Source: Amycolatopsis lurida
Lineage (GTDB): Bacteria; Actinomycetota; Actinomycetes; Mycobacteriales; Pseudonocardiaceae
DNA length: 64,000 bases
Assembly (NCBI RefSeq): GCF_900105055.1
Contig: NZ_FNTA01000004.1
Span: forward strand, 4,061,501 to 4,125,500
Direction: 5' to 3'
In this document: positions 54,101 to 63,071 of the stretch, piece by piece
Numbering within the stretch: the first letter of the stretch is position 1
Layout of the letters: every line of letters starts with the position of its first letter
Program-made: the position numbers and the translations under genes
The notes under the pieces: generated by a model
Databases searched by the model: none
Seen by the model: only the letters and a program-made list of their open reading frames with translations
Told to the model about the DNA's origin: nothing

Positions 54101-55240
54101 TGGCGCCGGGTCCGGCGACGAGTCCGGCCGGGAAGAGGAATCCGACGACGAACTGGAATCCGGCGAAGAGTCCGCCCTCGAAGAAGTGTCCGGAGTACGC
54201 GAAGGCGTCCCGGAATCCCCGGTGTCCACGTCGGGCGTGGAAGGACCGTCGCCCGCCGAGGCGCCGGGCGTGTTCGCGGCCTTGATGTCGCCGATCTGGC
54301 TCTTCGCCCCGTCGACACCACCGCCCACGGCACCGCCGGACGCGCCCATCAGGACGTCCTTGGCCGAAAGCTTGTCCAGGTCACCGGTGACGGCGGCCTG
54401 CCCGACCGTGCTGGCGACCCCTTCGGCCGCGCCGCGCACCGCCCCCCGCGCCGCGCTGTCGACGATCTGGCCGCCGACGCTGTCGGAAAGTCCCTTGGTG
54501 GCGCCCTTGCCGATACTGCTGCTGCCCGCGCCGACCACGCCGTCGACGGCGCCGCTGATCGCGGAATCCTTGGTCTTGCTGAAGTCCCAGCTCTCGCGGT
54601 CGCCCTTGGCCATCTGCAGGCCCTGGATGCCCGCGTCCATGGCGAGGTTCATCGCCGTGTTCTGCAGGACCTCCTTGCCGATCTTCTTCAGGCCTTCCTT
54701 GAGAAGTTTCTCCAGGAGTTCCTTCGCGACCTTCTTGAAGCCTTCCTGCGCGAGCTTCTGCATCAGCTGCCGGAAGATCATCTGGACGGTCATGCGGGTG
54801 GCGATCTGCGCCGGCGCGATCCCGGCCGTGGAGCCACCGAACGTCACCGCCGCGGCCGCGATCATCGCGACGATCTGCGCGGCCAGGATCACCAGCGAGA
54901 TGATGATCATGTACTTCGTGTACTCGACGTCCAGCGCGGTCGCGTTGCACGAGTCGCCGAGCGCCTTCGAGGAATCGGCCAGCGACTTGAAGTACGCCTC
55001 GTCGCCCTCGACGAATTTCTTCCAGGCCTCGGCGAACTTCTCCGCGCCCTCGCCGCTCCAGCCGCCGAGGACCTCGGTGGCGCCCTTGGTCGCGGTGTCG
55101 GCGATCGGCTGAATCGCCCTCGAAGCGTTGTGCCAGGCGTCGCGCAGTTCGCGGAGCTTGTCCTCGTCGCCTTCGGGCCAGCTTTCCCCGACGACGATCG
55201 GCAAGAGCCACTTGACCGCGTCGGGCATCTCCATACCCAC
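48113..55240 (-). CDS. giant WXG-headed polymorphic toxin with tandem ART/papain-like modules and RelA/SpoT-like tail
   Basis: The 2,375-residue protein starts with a WXG-type helical head (W61-S-G63 in LGGWSGEGAEKF), a transmembrane segment (about 110-134) and amphipathic helices to about 320. A Pro/Gly/Ser/Gln-rich linker runs to about 840, and six hexapeptide repeats occupy 843-878. Module 1 is ART-like (about 885-1085; R1004/1005, LSTS, EREVL), then papain-like (about 1230-1400) with Ser1275 where Cys is expected. Module 2 is ART-like (about 1448-1655; R1556, TSST, GEHEAI), then papain-like (about 1770-1930) with C1815 in SNC and H1896 in RGHV. The tail (about 2160-2350) resembles RelA/SpoT nucleotidyltransferases (EDRFANPQASGYRDL, LPNGHVAELRLHLK). 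It likely uses a type VII system encoded elsewhere. Confidence 0.88.
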   Translation of the reverse strand: MGMEMPDAVKWLLPIVVGESWPEGDEDKLRELRDAWHNASRAIQPIADTATKGATEVLGGWSGEGAEKFAEAWKKFVEGDEAYFKSLADSSKALGDSCNATALDVEYTKYMIIISLVILAAQIVAMIAAAAVTFGGSTAGIAPAQIATRMTVQMIFRQLMQKLAQEGFKKVAKELLEKLLKEGLKKIGKEVLQNTAMNLAMDAGIQGLQMAKGDRESWDFSKTKDSAISGAVDGVVGAGSSSIGKGATKGLSDSVGGQIVDSAARGAVRGAAEGVASTVGQAAVTGDLDKLSAKDVLMGASGGAVGGGVDGAKSQIGDIKAANTPGASAGDGPSTPDVDTGDSGTPSRTPDTSSRADSSPDSSSSSDSSSRPDSSPDPAPRSTSDSGSSSSRGSDGDSSPRSSSGSADPQRAADGDRVSQSSTQAPERPADAPANTGDGQRAPQTHQNAPAAAADNGSGQQQQQQAAAGNQQQAPAAQSQAPAQAPAASPAQTPASAPAQTPASSPSQGPASGPAPSPSHSPSPSPSQSSAMPPAASTGAPSSSGGYGMASNPGSSSPAPSGGYGMAPGGNPPGNGPAPGGFPPGGHDPSRPVRPNDGVQAAGFAGNGGPQQPRFDQPPAPMPFQGQQPMQPPPPGGFAPPPPPPPGGGGPMPPRGPQGQPGPMGPRPPQQHPGQGGYPQDRGPRQRPQQPPQPPGPQGPPRPPQGYQGRPGPGPNGGVPPRPQTPPPGPPPGNRGPAGHPPPPPRPQHPGNGPFPGNRGPMPPPPGHHPGQPGRPGQQPGRPMPPGAEPPRFGGPQRPPQVPAPRPGHDGNAGPQQPQRPQQHQPPMRPMEHAPQDRGGNDLPKDTELPRDVETPKDTDVPKDVEAPKDTEAPQDVTPDDKTTVDEPYLTDPDFHTDDPAAYRALAETQIDKRGFDKDTGEARSEQVRREGLAKRDAHEDPRVREMSDQGAYAVHSYTRTDMAERITHAQRHGGAELEALRPHIEAITSGLNEMPAYEGLVSRRVNFNGNESAIRAFLEAHAKGQVIVDPQMLSTSRVTPENPHSTFPGEVEMRIQSKTGRHIEDLASKKEEREVLMKSATQLRVTDVKMGPGHPDHPEYKKRLDDGSPNDLPKWIVECEEVVAGDDGHLTTEQVQQKVAERRDYNNAVQERLAQEAAEQEAQLRRDHPELFQGQGLAGLETKLADGKGGWIDATDAPARDTPAPPKEHAPDGGWSELAKPLEEGGPPVIHAGSTDTPHQQVRLVMDEIPAIGEANTRNYYAPESWKDGYQTNSAEALVAFEDRMNGGDSVAAPSTGGSPLQHVSDRLGGQWSDRNGFADIAREVGERPVGARTAVAFEHHAAADPTAPEGSPRSKDRVETRIVAAVNTPHGVVFADPMTGRLVTLPDDPTSIKAMPMGGGDAPHPPEAPHTDRTSEAETPVQEQAPKTDLDIAERLKGPEETPTRLDESYLSDDGFRGTPEDHKSLRDRYDSAELAEQARDKALKRLEASPLKDRVSPEAAEAIYSYSREHAYAINEANRRGESHPDFENAQRSTRAIVGALNELPDFHGEAIRGIDTKGDMRAAAIMAAHYEPGQIVPEPTMTSSTIKTSPDTKSKFGEDVEIHIVSKTGKDVSSLAENPGEHEAINKPATQLYVHSKEFKTPPLVDRPKWVIHAEEVTPGDPRYLDPETAKQKMDERRARHAAEAPELARLAQARSMARLGGFDEPQTPHFSTENPADHGVADVEKGPEYGDQPAQDHSATDDTMELPVPERDYSSLAVATNPPSEPAIHAGSASPAQQAAYLADRHPRLGEVNPHFNDPDALANGYRSNCTRTPGAYMDRLNGIDSTAEPLLVHEMNSRGTLEHVEERFGGEFSDRADYDTVIREMRGMPTDHHAVVAVKYLDENGVERGHVAMVANTRDGVAFLDPQSGALMNLPHPPLGVKLMHVGVPEGPSAQHTDGQTTRTETSSTRPVDPRIAFARDDTPDVPPSRIGPDGRPIVTTPNDAGYGMASQSLPEPPSHVAPEARANADRLLATPEFEAALAGLDDTRDRVRITTDDGVQHDLGPLSDFIRDHLPGQPKLVELMLNPDNRYLTDSLLHNPKTIGSLLQHPEAIPMLADAVAEAASHDNQLIDRVEQAGPGETPLTPEQREIAEAAAAVAAGAPPEHRVHAGFPEEHIGDIAKIKEFLAREEAAWADNQGHLNRIVAELAGEDDIPGARTEPKTESRALAKIAKYDGDASRLVDLVGAKIQFNTVADAYRALDAIMKRDDLKIVKFEDRFANPQASGYRDLQMNVRLPNGHVAELRLHLKSIDDVAVFEHALYEVRRDFPTYNRAMDENIPDSAGEDAKSKGRLTVSQAQLEAALIDQVRVKFMDGLKLGLPKPPEESA
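52607..52714 (-). repeat. six tandem hexapeptide repeats (18-bp units)
   Basis: Within the giant toxin gene, six 18-bp units encode LPKDTE, LPRDVE, TPKDTD, VPKDVE, APKDTE and APQDVT. The consensus is x-P-K-D-T/V-E/D. They join the low-complexity linker to the first ADP-ribosyltransferase-like domain. Confidence 0.85.
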
Positions 55241-55244
55241 GGCG

Positions 55245-55574
55245 CTAGACCTTCTTGTCCAACGTCGACTTGATCTCTTCCTCGGCGTTCGTGTACGCGG
55301 TCATCGACCGTTCGACGTTGTGCTGCATGCCCCGCAGTGCCTCGACGACGTTCGCGAACCCTTCGGACGAGCCCTGCGCGCCGGGCTCGTAGTCCTTCGC
55401 GAACTCCTTGCCCGCGTCGTCGTTGCCCCAGCACTGGCCGAGCGAGTTCATCGCGGCCACCAGTTCCTTGCCCGCTTCGTCCAGCTGGTCCGCCGCGATC
55501 CCCAGTTTGGCCGCGGCCGTCTTCACCGCTTCCGGATCCGCGGTGAATCCGGCTCCACCCCCACCGTTCGGCAT
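55245..55574 (-). CDS. WXG100-family (EsxB-like) protein
   Basis: The 109-residue helical hairpin protein carries the turn motif CWGNDDAGKEFAKDYEPG (W-x-N variant of WXG) and ends EEEIKSTLDKKV. WXG100 proteins form dimers exported by type VII (ESX) systems. Here it precedes the giant WXG-headed toxin by 4 bp and is the likely secretion partner. Its ATG overlaps the YbaB-like stop as TGATG, indicating coupling. Confidence 0.88.
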   Translation of the reverse strand: MPNGGGGAGFTADPEAVKTAAAKLGIAADQLDEAGKELVAAMNSLGQCWGNDDAGKEFAKDYEPGAQGSSEGFANVVEALRGMQHNVERSMTAYTNAEEEIKSTLDKKV

Positions 55575-56194
55575 CAGACCCCCCTGGTCAGCCAGCTCGA
55601 GGGCGGCTCTTCCTCATCGTCGTCCTGCTGACGCACCCGTTTCGGCACCGGTTTCGGCGTCGGCGGCGCGGGAGGTGCGGGCGGAGGAGGCGGCGGCGGA
55701 GCGTCGTCCTTGATCATCAGCGGGGCGTCGAAGTCTTCGTCGGACTTCGCGGGCGCGGCCGCGTCCTCCTCTTCCGCGAGGAAGTCGGGGATCGCCGGCA
55801 TCAGCCCCTGGAGCGAAGGCGCGCCTTCGATGAGGTCCGACAGGTCCGGCAGCCCTTCGGTGATCGGGGCCATCAGCTCGGCGACCTGCTGCTTGACCTG
55901 CAGCGACCCCTGGCGGACCAGCGTCAGCACGGTGTTGGCCAGCTGCGCTGGATTGGTGCGCTCGAAGGCGTTCGGCTGGATCTCGAGCTTGGCGAGTGTG
56001 CCGGTCGCGTCGATGGTGGCGCGGACGAGGCCGTCCTGCGAGACCACCGTCGCCGATGTCTGCGAAGCGGCTTCCTGCGCGTCCCGAAGCTGGGCCGTCT
56101 GGCGCTCGAACTGTTCGAGCAGCGTGTCGACCTGGTCCTTCATGGCGGCATTGCGCGCTTCGAGGCGTGCGCTGTCGTCGCCGGCCGTCGTCAC
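55574..56194 (-). CDS. YbaB/EbfC-like protein, first gene of the island
   Basis: From the GTG at 56192-56194 the product has 206 residues. An N-terminal coiled coil (ARLEARNAAMKDQVDTLLEQ) leads to a YbaB-like beta segment (ATVVSQDGLVRATIDATGTL). An acidic and then Pro-rich tail (PPPPPPPAPPAPP) follows. YbaB-like proteins of this type commonly open WXG100 toxin loci in actinomycetes. Whether they bind DNA or act as chaperones is unknown. The frame stays open to 56233, but the upstream codons have no ribosome-binding site. Only 55 bp separate it from the MFS gene, so the promoter is short or lies inside that gene. Confidence 0.8.
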   Translation of the reverse strand: MTTAGDDSARLEARNAAMKDQVDTLLEQFERQTAQLRDAQEAASQTSATVVSQDGLVRATIDATGTLAKLEIQPNAFERTNPAQLANTVLTLVRQGSLQVKQQVAELMAPITEGLPDLSDLIEGAPSLQGLMPAIPDFLAEEEDAAAPAKSDEDFDAPLMIKDDAPPPPPPPAPPAPPTPKPVPKRVRQQDDDEEEPPSSWLTRGV

Positions 56195-56249
56195 TTGAGC
56201 CCCCGCGAGTGCTTGATCCCGGGCATACGCCACCCGGTGTCGGTAAGCG

Positions 56250-57539
56250 TCACCCTAATGCCAAGGGCGGAGCCTTATCAGCCGTTCTCCTTTTTCGCAC
56301 CGCGAGCAGGTGGCCGGCGGCGCCCACCAGGTAGAGGACGGCCGCCGTGATCAGGAGTCCCGGCGAACGGCCGTCGTCCGGGATCACCGTCGCGGCCAGG
56401 GAGACGGCGGCGACCTGGGTGATATTGAAGAGCGTGTCGTAGAGCGCGAAGACCCGCCCCCTCGCTTCGTCGGCGACGTCGAGCTGGACCGAGGAATCGA
56501 CGCAGAGTTTCAGCACCTGCCCGGCCCCGGTCACCAGGAACGCCGCGAGCAACGCGGCCGGCACCACCATCGGCAGGCCGAGTGCGAGTTGCGCGACCGC
56601 CGCCGACACCAGCGCGCCCACCACGACGCGAACCCTGCCGAGCCGTCGGAGCAGCCGGGCGGTCAGCAGTCCGGCGACGAGAATCCCGGCACCGGCGAAC
56701 GCGGCCATCTGGCCCAGCCCCGTCATCCCCGCGGCGAAGTGGTTGCGCATCAGCAGCACGGTCACCAGCAGCGAGATGCCGTACGACGCGCGATGAGCGA
56801 ACAGCGCGACGAACCCGGCCGTCACGCTGGGCGTCCGCCAAGCCGCTTTAGCGCCGTCCGCCAGGCCCCGGGCGACGGCGAGTGCCGGGTTCGACGGCTC
56901 GTCGACCGTCGACGGCCCGAGCAGCCCGTGCGCGAACCCCGAGGCCAGGACGGCGGCGCCGATCCCGCCCAGCGCGGCGACGGCGGTGACCCACGCGGAA
57001 CCGGCGTCGTCGGCGCCGGTCAGCGCCCGGAGGCCGATCGCGCAACCACCGCCGACGACGGCGAGCACCGAACCCCAGGTCGCGGCGAAGGCGTTCGCGG
57101 CGACCACGGATTTCTCCTCGACGACGTGCGGAAGCGACGCCGACAGCCCCGAGCCGATGAACCGCGAGATGCCTTCGGAGGCCAGAGCCAGGGAGAACAG
57201 CCCGATCCCGGCCGCTCCCGTGCCCACGGCGACGGCCGTCGCGAGGATGGTGAAGGACCGCAGAAGGCTCGCGAAGATCAGGACCTTCCGGCGATCCCAG
57301 CGGTCGAGCAGCGCGCCCGCGAACGGGCCGACGATCGAATACGGCAAGAGCAACGCCGCGAACCCGCCCGCCATGGCGAGCGCGTCGGCGGCGCGTTCGG
57401 GATTGAAGAGGACGGCTCCGGCCAGTCCGGCCTGGTACATGCCGTTGCCCCAGTGCGCGGAGAACCGCGTGAACAGCAGACGGCGGAAGTCACGGTCGCG
57501 AACGTACGCCCTGGTGGGCGCCGTGGCGGTGGTCGTCAC
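56250..57539 (-). CDS. MFS transporter
   Basis: The 429-residue protein has about 12 membrane segments and an MFS loop motif in the first half (GPFAGALLDRWDRRKVLIF, the classical GALxDRxxRR between helices 2 and 3). The C-terminus is short and basic (VRKRRTADK). It matches the position of M. tuberculosis Rv0037c next to the YqgE gene. The substrate is unknown; family members include drug exporters. The start is GTG at 57537-57539, divergent from yqgE. Confidence 0.9.
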   Translation of the reverse strand: MTTTATAPTRAYVRDRDFRRLLFTRFSAHWGNGMYQAGLAGAVLFNPERAADALAMAGGFAALLLPYSIVGPFAGALLDRWDRRKVLIFASLLRSFTILATAVAVGTGAAGIGLFSLALASEGISRFIGSGLSASLPHVVEEKSVVAANAFAATWGSVLAVVGGGCAIGLRALTGADDAGSAWVTAVAALGGIGAAVLASGFAHGLLGPSTVDEPSNPALAVARGLADGAKAAWRTPSVTAGFVALFAHRASYGISLLVTVLLMRNHFAAGMTGLGQMAAFAGAGILVAGLLTARLLRRLGRVRVVVGALVSAAVAQLALGLPMVVPAALLAAFLVTGAGQVLKLCVDSSVQLDVADEARGRVFALYDTLFNITQVAAVSLAATVIPDDGRSPGLLITAAVLYLVGAAGHLLAVRKRRTADKAPPLALG

Positions 57540-57747
57540 GGCGCCAGCCTATAAAGGTGGCCGATGCGCTTTGAGGTCGCCTCTCGGCGGCTATGCGCAG
57601 TGTGGCTCCAGCCGGACGGTATTCCACAAAGGCGGTTCTTCAGTGAGCCCGGGGGACACGGAAAGCGCACCGACCGTTGTGTCCAACGGTGCTCGTGATG
57701 CTGTTGTTCCCAGAGCCGGACGATTTGTCTGCGCTCGAAGTGGGATC

Positions 57748-58329
57748 ATGGCGGACGTGCCAGCGGACGCCGAGGTCGAACCGGGAACGCTCCTGGTCGC
57801 CGCCCCCACGATGTTCGATCCCAACTTCCGGCGGACCGTCGTGTTCGTCATCGATCACCGGGACGAGGGAACGCTCGGCGTCGTGCTCAACCGGCCGAGT
57901 GACGTCCCGGTGTACGACGTGCTCCCCAACTGGGGCGGGCACGTCGCCGAACCGCAGTCGGTGTTCGTCGGCGGTCCGGTCGAGAAGAAGACCGCGTTGT
58001 GCCTGGCCGCGCTACGGACCGGTGAAACGGCGTCGAGCGTGCCCGGCGTGATCGCCGTCCGCGGGCCGGTCGCGCTGGTCGACCTCGACACCGATCCCGA
58101 GATCCTGGTGCCGAAGGTCCGCGGTGTGCGGGTCTTCGCAGGCTACGCGGGCTGGGACTCCGGCCAGCTGGCGAACGAGATCGAACGCGAAGACTGGGTG
58201 ATCGTCCCGGCGCTGCCCAGCGACGTCCTCGCTTCGCCGCACCACGACCTGTGGGGTCAGGTGCTGCGTCGGCAGGGCATCCCGCTGGCGCTGCTGGCCA
58301 CCCATCCGGGAGACCTCCAGCGCAATTAG
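57748..58329 (+). CDS. YqgE/AlgH family protein
   Basis: The 193-residue protein starts ADVPADAEVEPGTLLVAAPT after the initiator and contains the family core MFDPNFRRTVVFVIDH and GVVLNRPSD. It also has QSVFVGGPVEKKTALCL and GYAGWDSGQLANEI. The fold is known but the molecular role is not. The ortholog is M. tuberculosis Rv0038. The last four bases overlap the stop of the convergent membrane-protein gene. The ATG at 57748 is favoured over upstream codons of the same frame, which overlap the MFS gene on the other strand. Confidence 0.92.
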   Translation: MADVPADAEVEPGTLLVAAPTMFDPNFRRTVVFVIDHRDEGTLGVVLNRPSDVPVYDVLPNWGGHVAEPQSVFVGGPVEKKTALCLAALRTGETASSVPGVIAVRGPVALVDLDTDPEILVPKVRGVRVFAGYAGWDSGQLANEIEREDWVIVPALPSDVLASPHHDLWGQVLRRQGIPLALLATHPGDLQRN

Positions 58330-58748
58330 GCGGTGGCGGTGTCGGCCTTCTTGAAGACGCCGCAGGTGCCGCAGGCGCAGCCACTGCATCCGGCGGGCCG
58401 CTCCGGCTCGGGCTCCGGCACCGTCGCGGCCGCGCGGTTGCCGAGCACTCCCCCGGCCGCGACCAGCGCGATCATCCCGATCACGCCCACGAACGAGGCG
58501 AGCAGCAGCCCGAACGTCGTCGGCATGACCAGCGCGGCGATCCCCGCGAGCACGGCGATCGCGCCGCCTGCCAGCGTCGGGACCCCGGCGACCTTGTTAC
58601 CGAGGCGGAAGGCGTCCTCACTGCGCATCGTGGCGGCGGTGCGCACGCCGGCGCCGCGGTCACGCGGCAGCTTCTCGCGCAGGCCGAGGAAACCACCCCA
58701 GCCGACGAGGACACCCAGCACGATCGGGACCAGCGCTATGACGAACAC
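58326..58748 (-). CDS. SdpI-like small membrane protein with Cys-rich tail
   Basis: From the GTG at 58746-58748 the product has 140 residues. There is an N-terminal transmembrane helix (FVIALVPIVLGVLVGWGGFL), then a loop LPRDRGAGVRTAATMRSEDAF resembling the SdpI-family loop. Two more helices (AGGAIAVLAGIAALVMP; FVGVIGMIALVAAGGVLG) follow. The tail has CSGCACGTCGVF, which could bind a metal. It corresponds to M. tuberculosis Rv0039c by position. The function is unknown. The start is uncertain because the ribosome-binding site is poor. Confidence 0.72.
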   Translation of the reverse strand: MFVIALVPIVLGVLVGWGGFLGLREKLPRDRGAGVRTAATMRSEDAFRLGNKVAGVPTLAGGAIAVLAGIAALVMPTTFGLLLASFVGVIGMIALVAAGGVLGNRAAATVPEPEPERPAGCSGCACGTCGVFKKADTATA

Positions 58749-58801
58749 TCCACGAGGATAAGCGTGACGTTCCGGCAACCTGCCGGATACCCTGATCGAC
58801 T

Positions 58802-59965
58802 GTGCTACAGGCCATGTCACGCCGAGTTCTCAGTGCCGCCCTGATCGGGGCCGTCCCCCTCACCCTGATGGCCGCACCCGCCGCCGAAGCGGGTCACCGT
58901 CCGCTTCGCCTGCTCGGGGAGCAGATCGTCCCGAACGCCCTGTCCTACGAGGGCACCGTCGTCGGCGGCCTGTCCAGCATCGATTTCGACCCCCGCACCG
59001 GCGAGTACGCGCTGATCTGCGACGACCGGTCCGCCCTCAACCCGGCGCGGTTCTACACGGCGAAGTTCTCCCTCGACGCCAAGGGACTCGGCCCGGTCAC
59101 CTTCACCGGCACCAAGCCGCTCCTGCGTCCCGACGGCACGACGTACCCGCCGCTGGCGAAGAACGACCCCGCGCAGCCGCCGAACATGCAGACCATCGAC
59201 CCCGAAGAGCTGCGTGTCGACCCCTGGACCGGCCGGTACGTCTGGTCCCAGGAAGGCGAGCGCTCGGCGGCGGCCCGGATCGACCCGTCCATCCGCGAGG
59301 CGGAGCGCGACGGCTCCTACGTCCGTGACCTGCCGATTCCCGCCAACGAGAAGATGACCGAGACGACGGGGCCGCGGCAGAACCTCGCTCTCGAAGGCCT
59401 CACGTACGCGGGCTTCGGGTCGCTGGTCGCCAGTTCGGCGGAGGGCCCGTTGCTGCAGGACGGCCCGGAGGCGAACACCACGTCAGGTGCCCTTTCGCGC
59501 ATCACGCTTCAGTCGCGGTTCGGGCCGGTCCTCGCGCAGTACGCGTACCCGCAGGAGAAGGTCTTCGCGTCGCCGAACCCGCCCGGCGCGTTCGCGACCA
59601 CCGGCATCTCGTCGCTGCTGGCCGTCGACCAGGCCGATCCGACGCGCTACCTGGTGATGGAGCGTTCGTTCGTCACCGGCGTCGGCAACAAGGTCCGCAT
59701 CTACGAGATCGACACCAAGGGCGCCACGAACGTCCTGAAGACGCCGTCGCTGGCTGACGCGAAGAAGGTCAAGCCGGTCAAGAAGCGCCTGCTCGCGGAC
59801 CTGGCGGACTTCAAGTTGTCCACTGTGGACAACGTCGAGGGGATGACCTGGGGGCCGCGGCTCCCGAACGGCGAGCGCAGCCTGGTACTGGTCAGCGACA
59901 ACAACTTCTCCGCGACGCAGGTGACCCAGTTCATCGCTCTGGCGGTCCCCTCGGAACGGCTTTGA
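58802..59965 (+). CDS. secreted phytase-esterase-like (DUF) protein
   Basis: The 387-residue protein has a Sec signal peptide (SRRVLSAALIGAVPLTLMAA, cleavage after AEA). The mature part is a beta-propeller-like domain of the 'esterase-like activity of phytase' family: GLSSIDFDPRTGEYALICDD, DPEELRVDPWTGRYVWSQEG, NLALEGLTYAG and NVEGMTWGPRLPNGERSLVL. It is likely a secreted phosphoesterase or binding protein with an unknown substrate. GTG 58802 and ATG 58814 are both possible starts. A 19-bp palindrome lies inside the gene at 59815-59833. Confidence 0.82.
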   Translation: MLQAMSRRVLSAALIGAVPLTLMAAPAAEAGHRPLRLLGEQIVPNALSYEGTVVGGLSSIDFDPRTGEYALICDDRSALNPARFYTAKFSLDAKGLGPVTFTGTKPLLRPDGTTYPPLAKNDPAQPPNMQTIDPEELRVDPWTGRYVWSQEGERSAAARIDPSIREAERDGSYVRDLPIPANEKMTETTGPRQNLALEGLTYAGFGSLVASSAEGPLLQDGPEANTTSGALSRITLQSRFGPVLAQYAYPQEKVFASPNPPGAFATTGISSLLAVDQADPTRYLVMERSFVTGVGNKVRIYEIDTKGATNVLKTPSLADAKKVKPVKKRLLADLADFKLSTVDNVEGMTWGPRLPNGERSLVLVSDNNFSATQVTQFIALAVPSERL

Positions 59966-59986
59966 CCAGCGCGTTAAACTGGACTC

Positions 59987-60025
59987 ATGGACACGGCTCG
60001 GCTGCTCCTTAGCCTGCCGCGCTGA
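59987..60025 (+). CDS. leuS leader peptide
   Basis: A 12-codon frame encodes MDTARLLLSLPR. Four of the 12 residues are Leu, three of them consecutive (CTG CTC CTT), including the CTT codon that is rare in this GC-rich genome. A -10-like TAAACT ends seven bases before the ATG, so the transcript may be leaderless. The stop codon is embedded in the first hairpin of an attenuator-like structure upstream of leuS. Confidence 0.6.
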   Translation: MDTARLLLSLPR

Positions 60026-60098
60026 ACTCGGCCGAACGGCCGGGACCAGCGCGGCGACCCCTCATGCCCTCCGGGCTGAGGGGTCGAGTTGTTTCTGG
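60017..60098 (+). promoter_or_regulatory. candidate leucine-responsive attenuator of leuS
   Basis: Hairpin 1 pairs CCGCGCTG (60017-60024, covering the leader stop) with CAGCGCGG (60047-60054), with an inner CGGCC/GGCCG. Hairpin 2 pairs CGACCCCTCA (60055-60064) with TGAGGGGTCG (60077-60086), extended by GCCC/GGGC. It is followed by AGTTGTTTCTGG, giving a terminator shape. Ribosome stalling at Leu codons would alter hairpin 1. The antiterminator pairing has not been demonstrated. Confidence 0.6.
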
Positions 60099-60135
60099 AG
60101 TGGCTTGACGTGGATGAGCACGGAGGATTTCGGCG

Positions 60136-62982
<2,847 letters not shown>

Positions 62983-63071
62983 CGCCGTGGCCGATAGCCG
63001 CCAGCGTCGAGGGTCATGAGGCGATTCGATGGAGTTGTTCAAGGACAACGAAATCGAACGGAGAACACCCC

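Noticed and set aside
38700..56250. insertion sequences, integrases or attachment sites flanking the toxin island
   Set aside because: No transposase or integrase frame, tRNA border or matching direct repeats were seen at either end. The island looks vertically kept or homologously exchanged.
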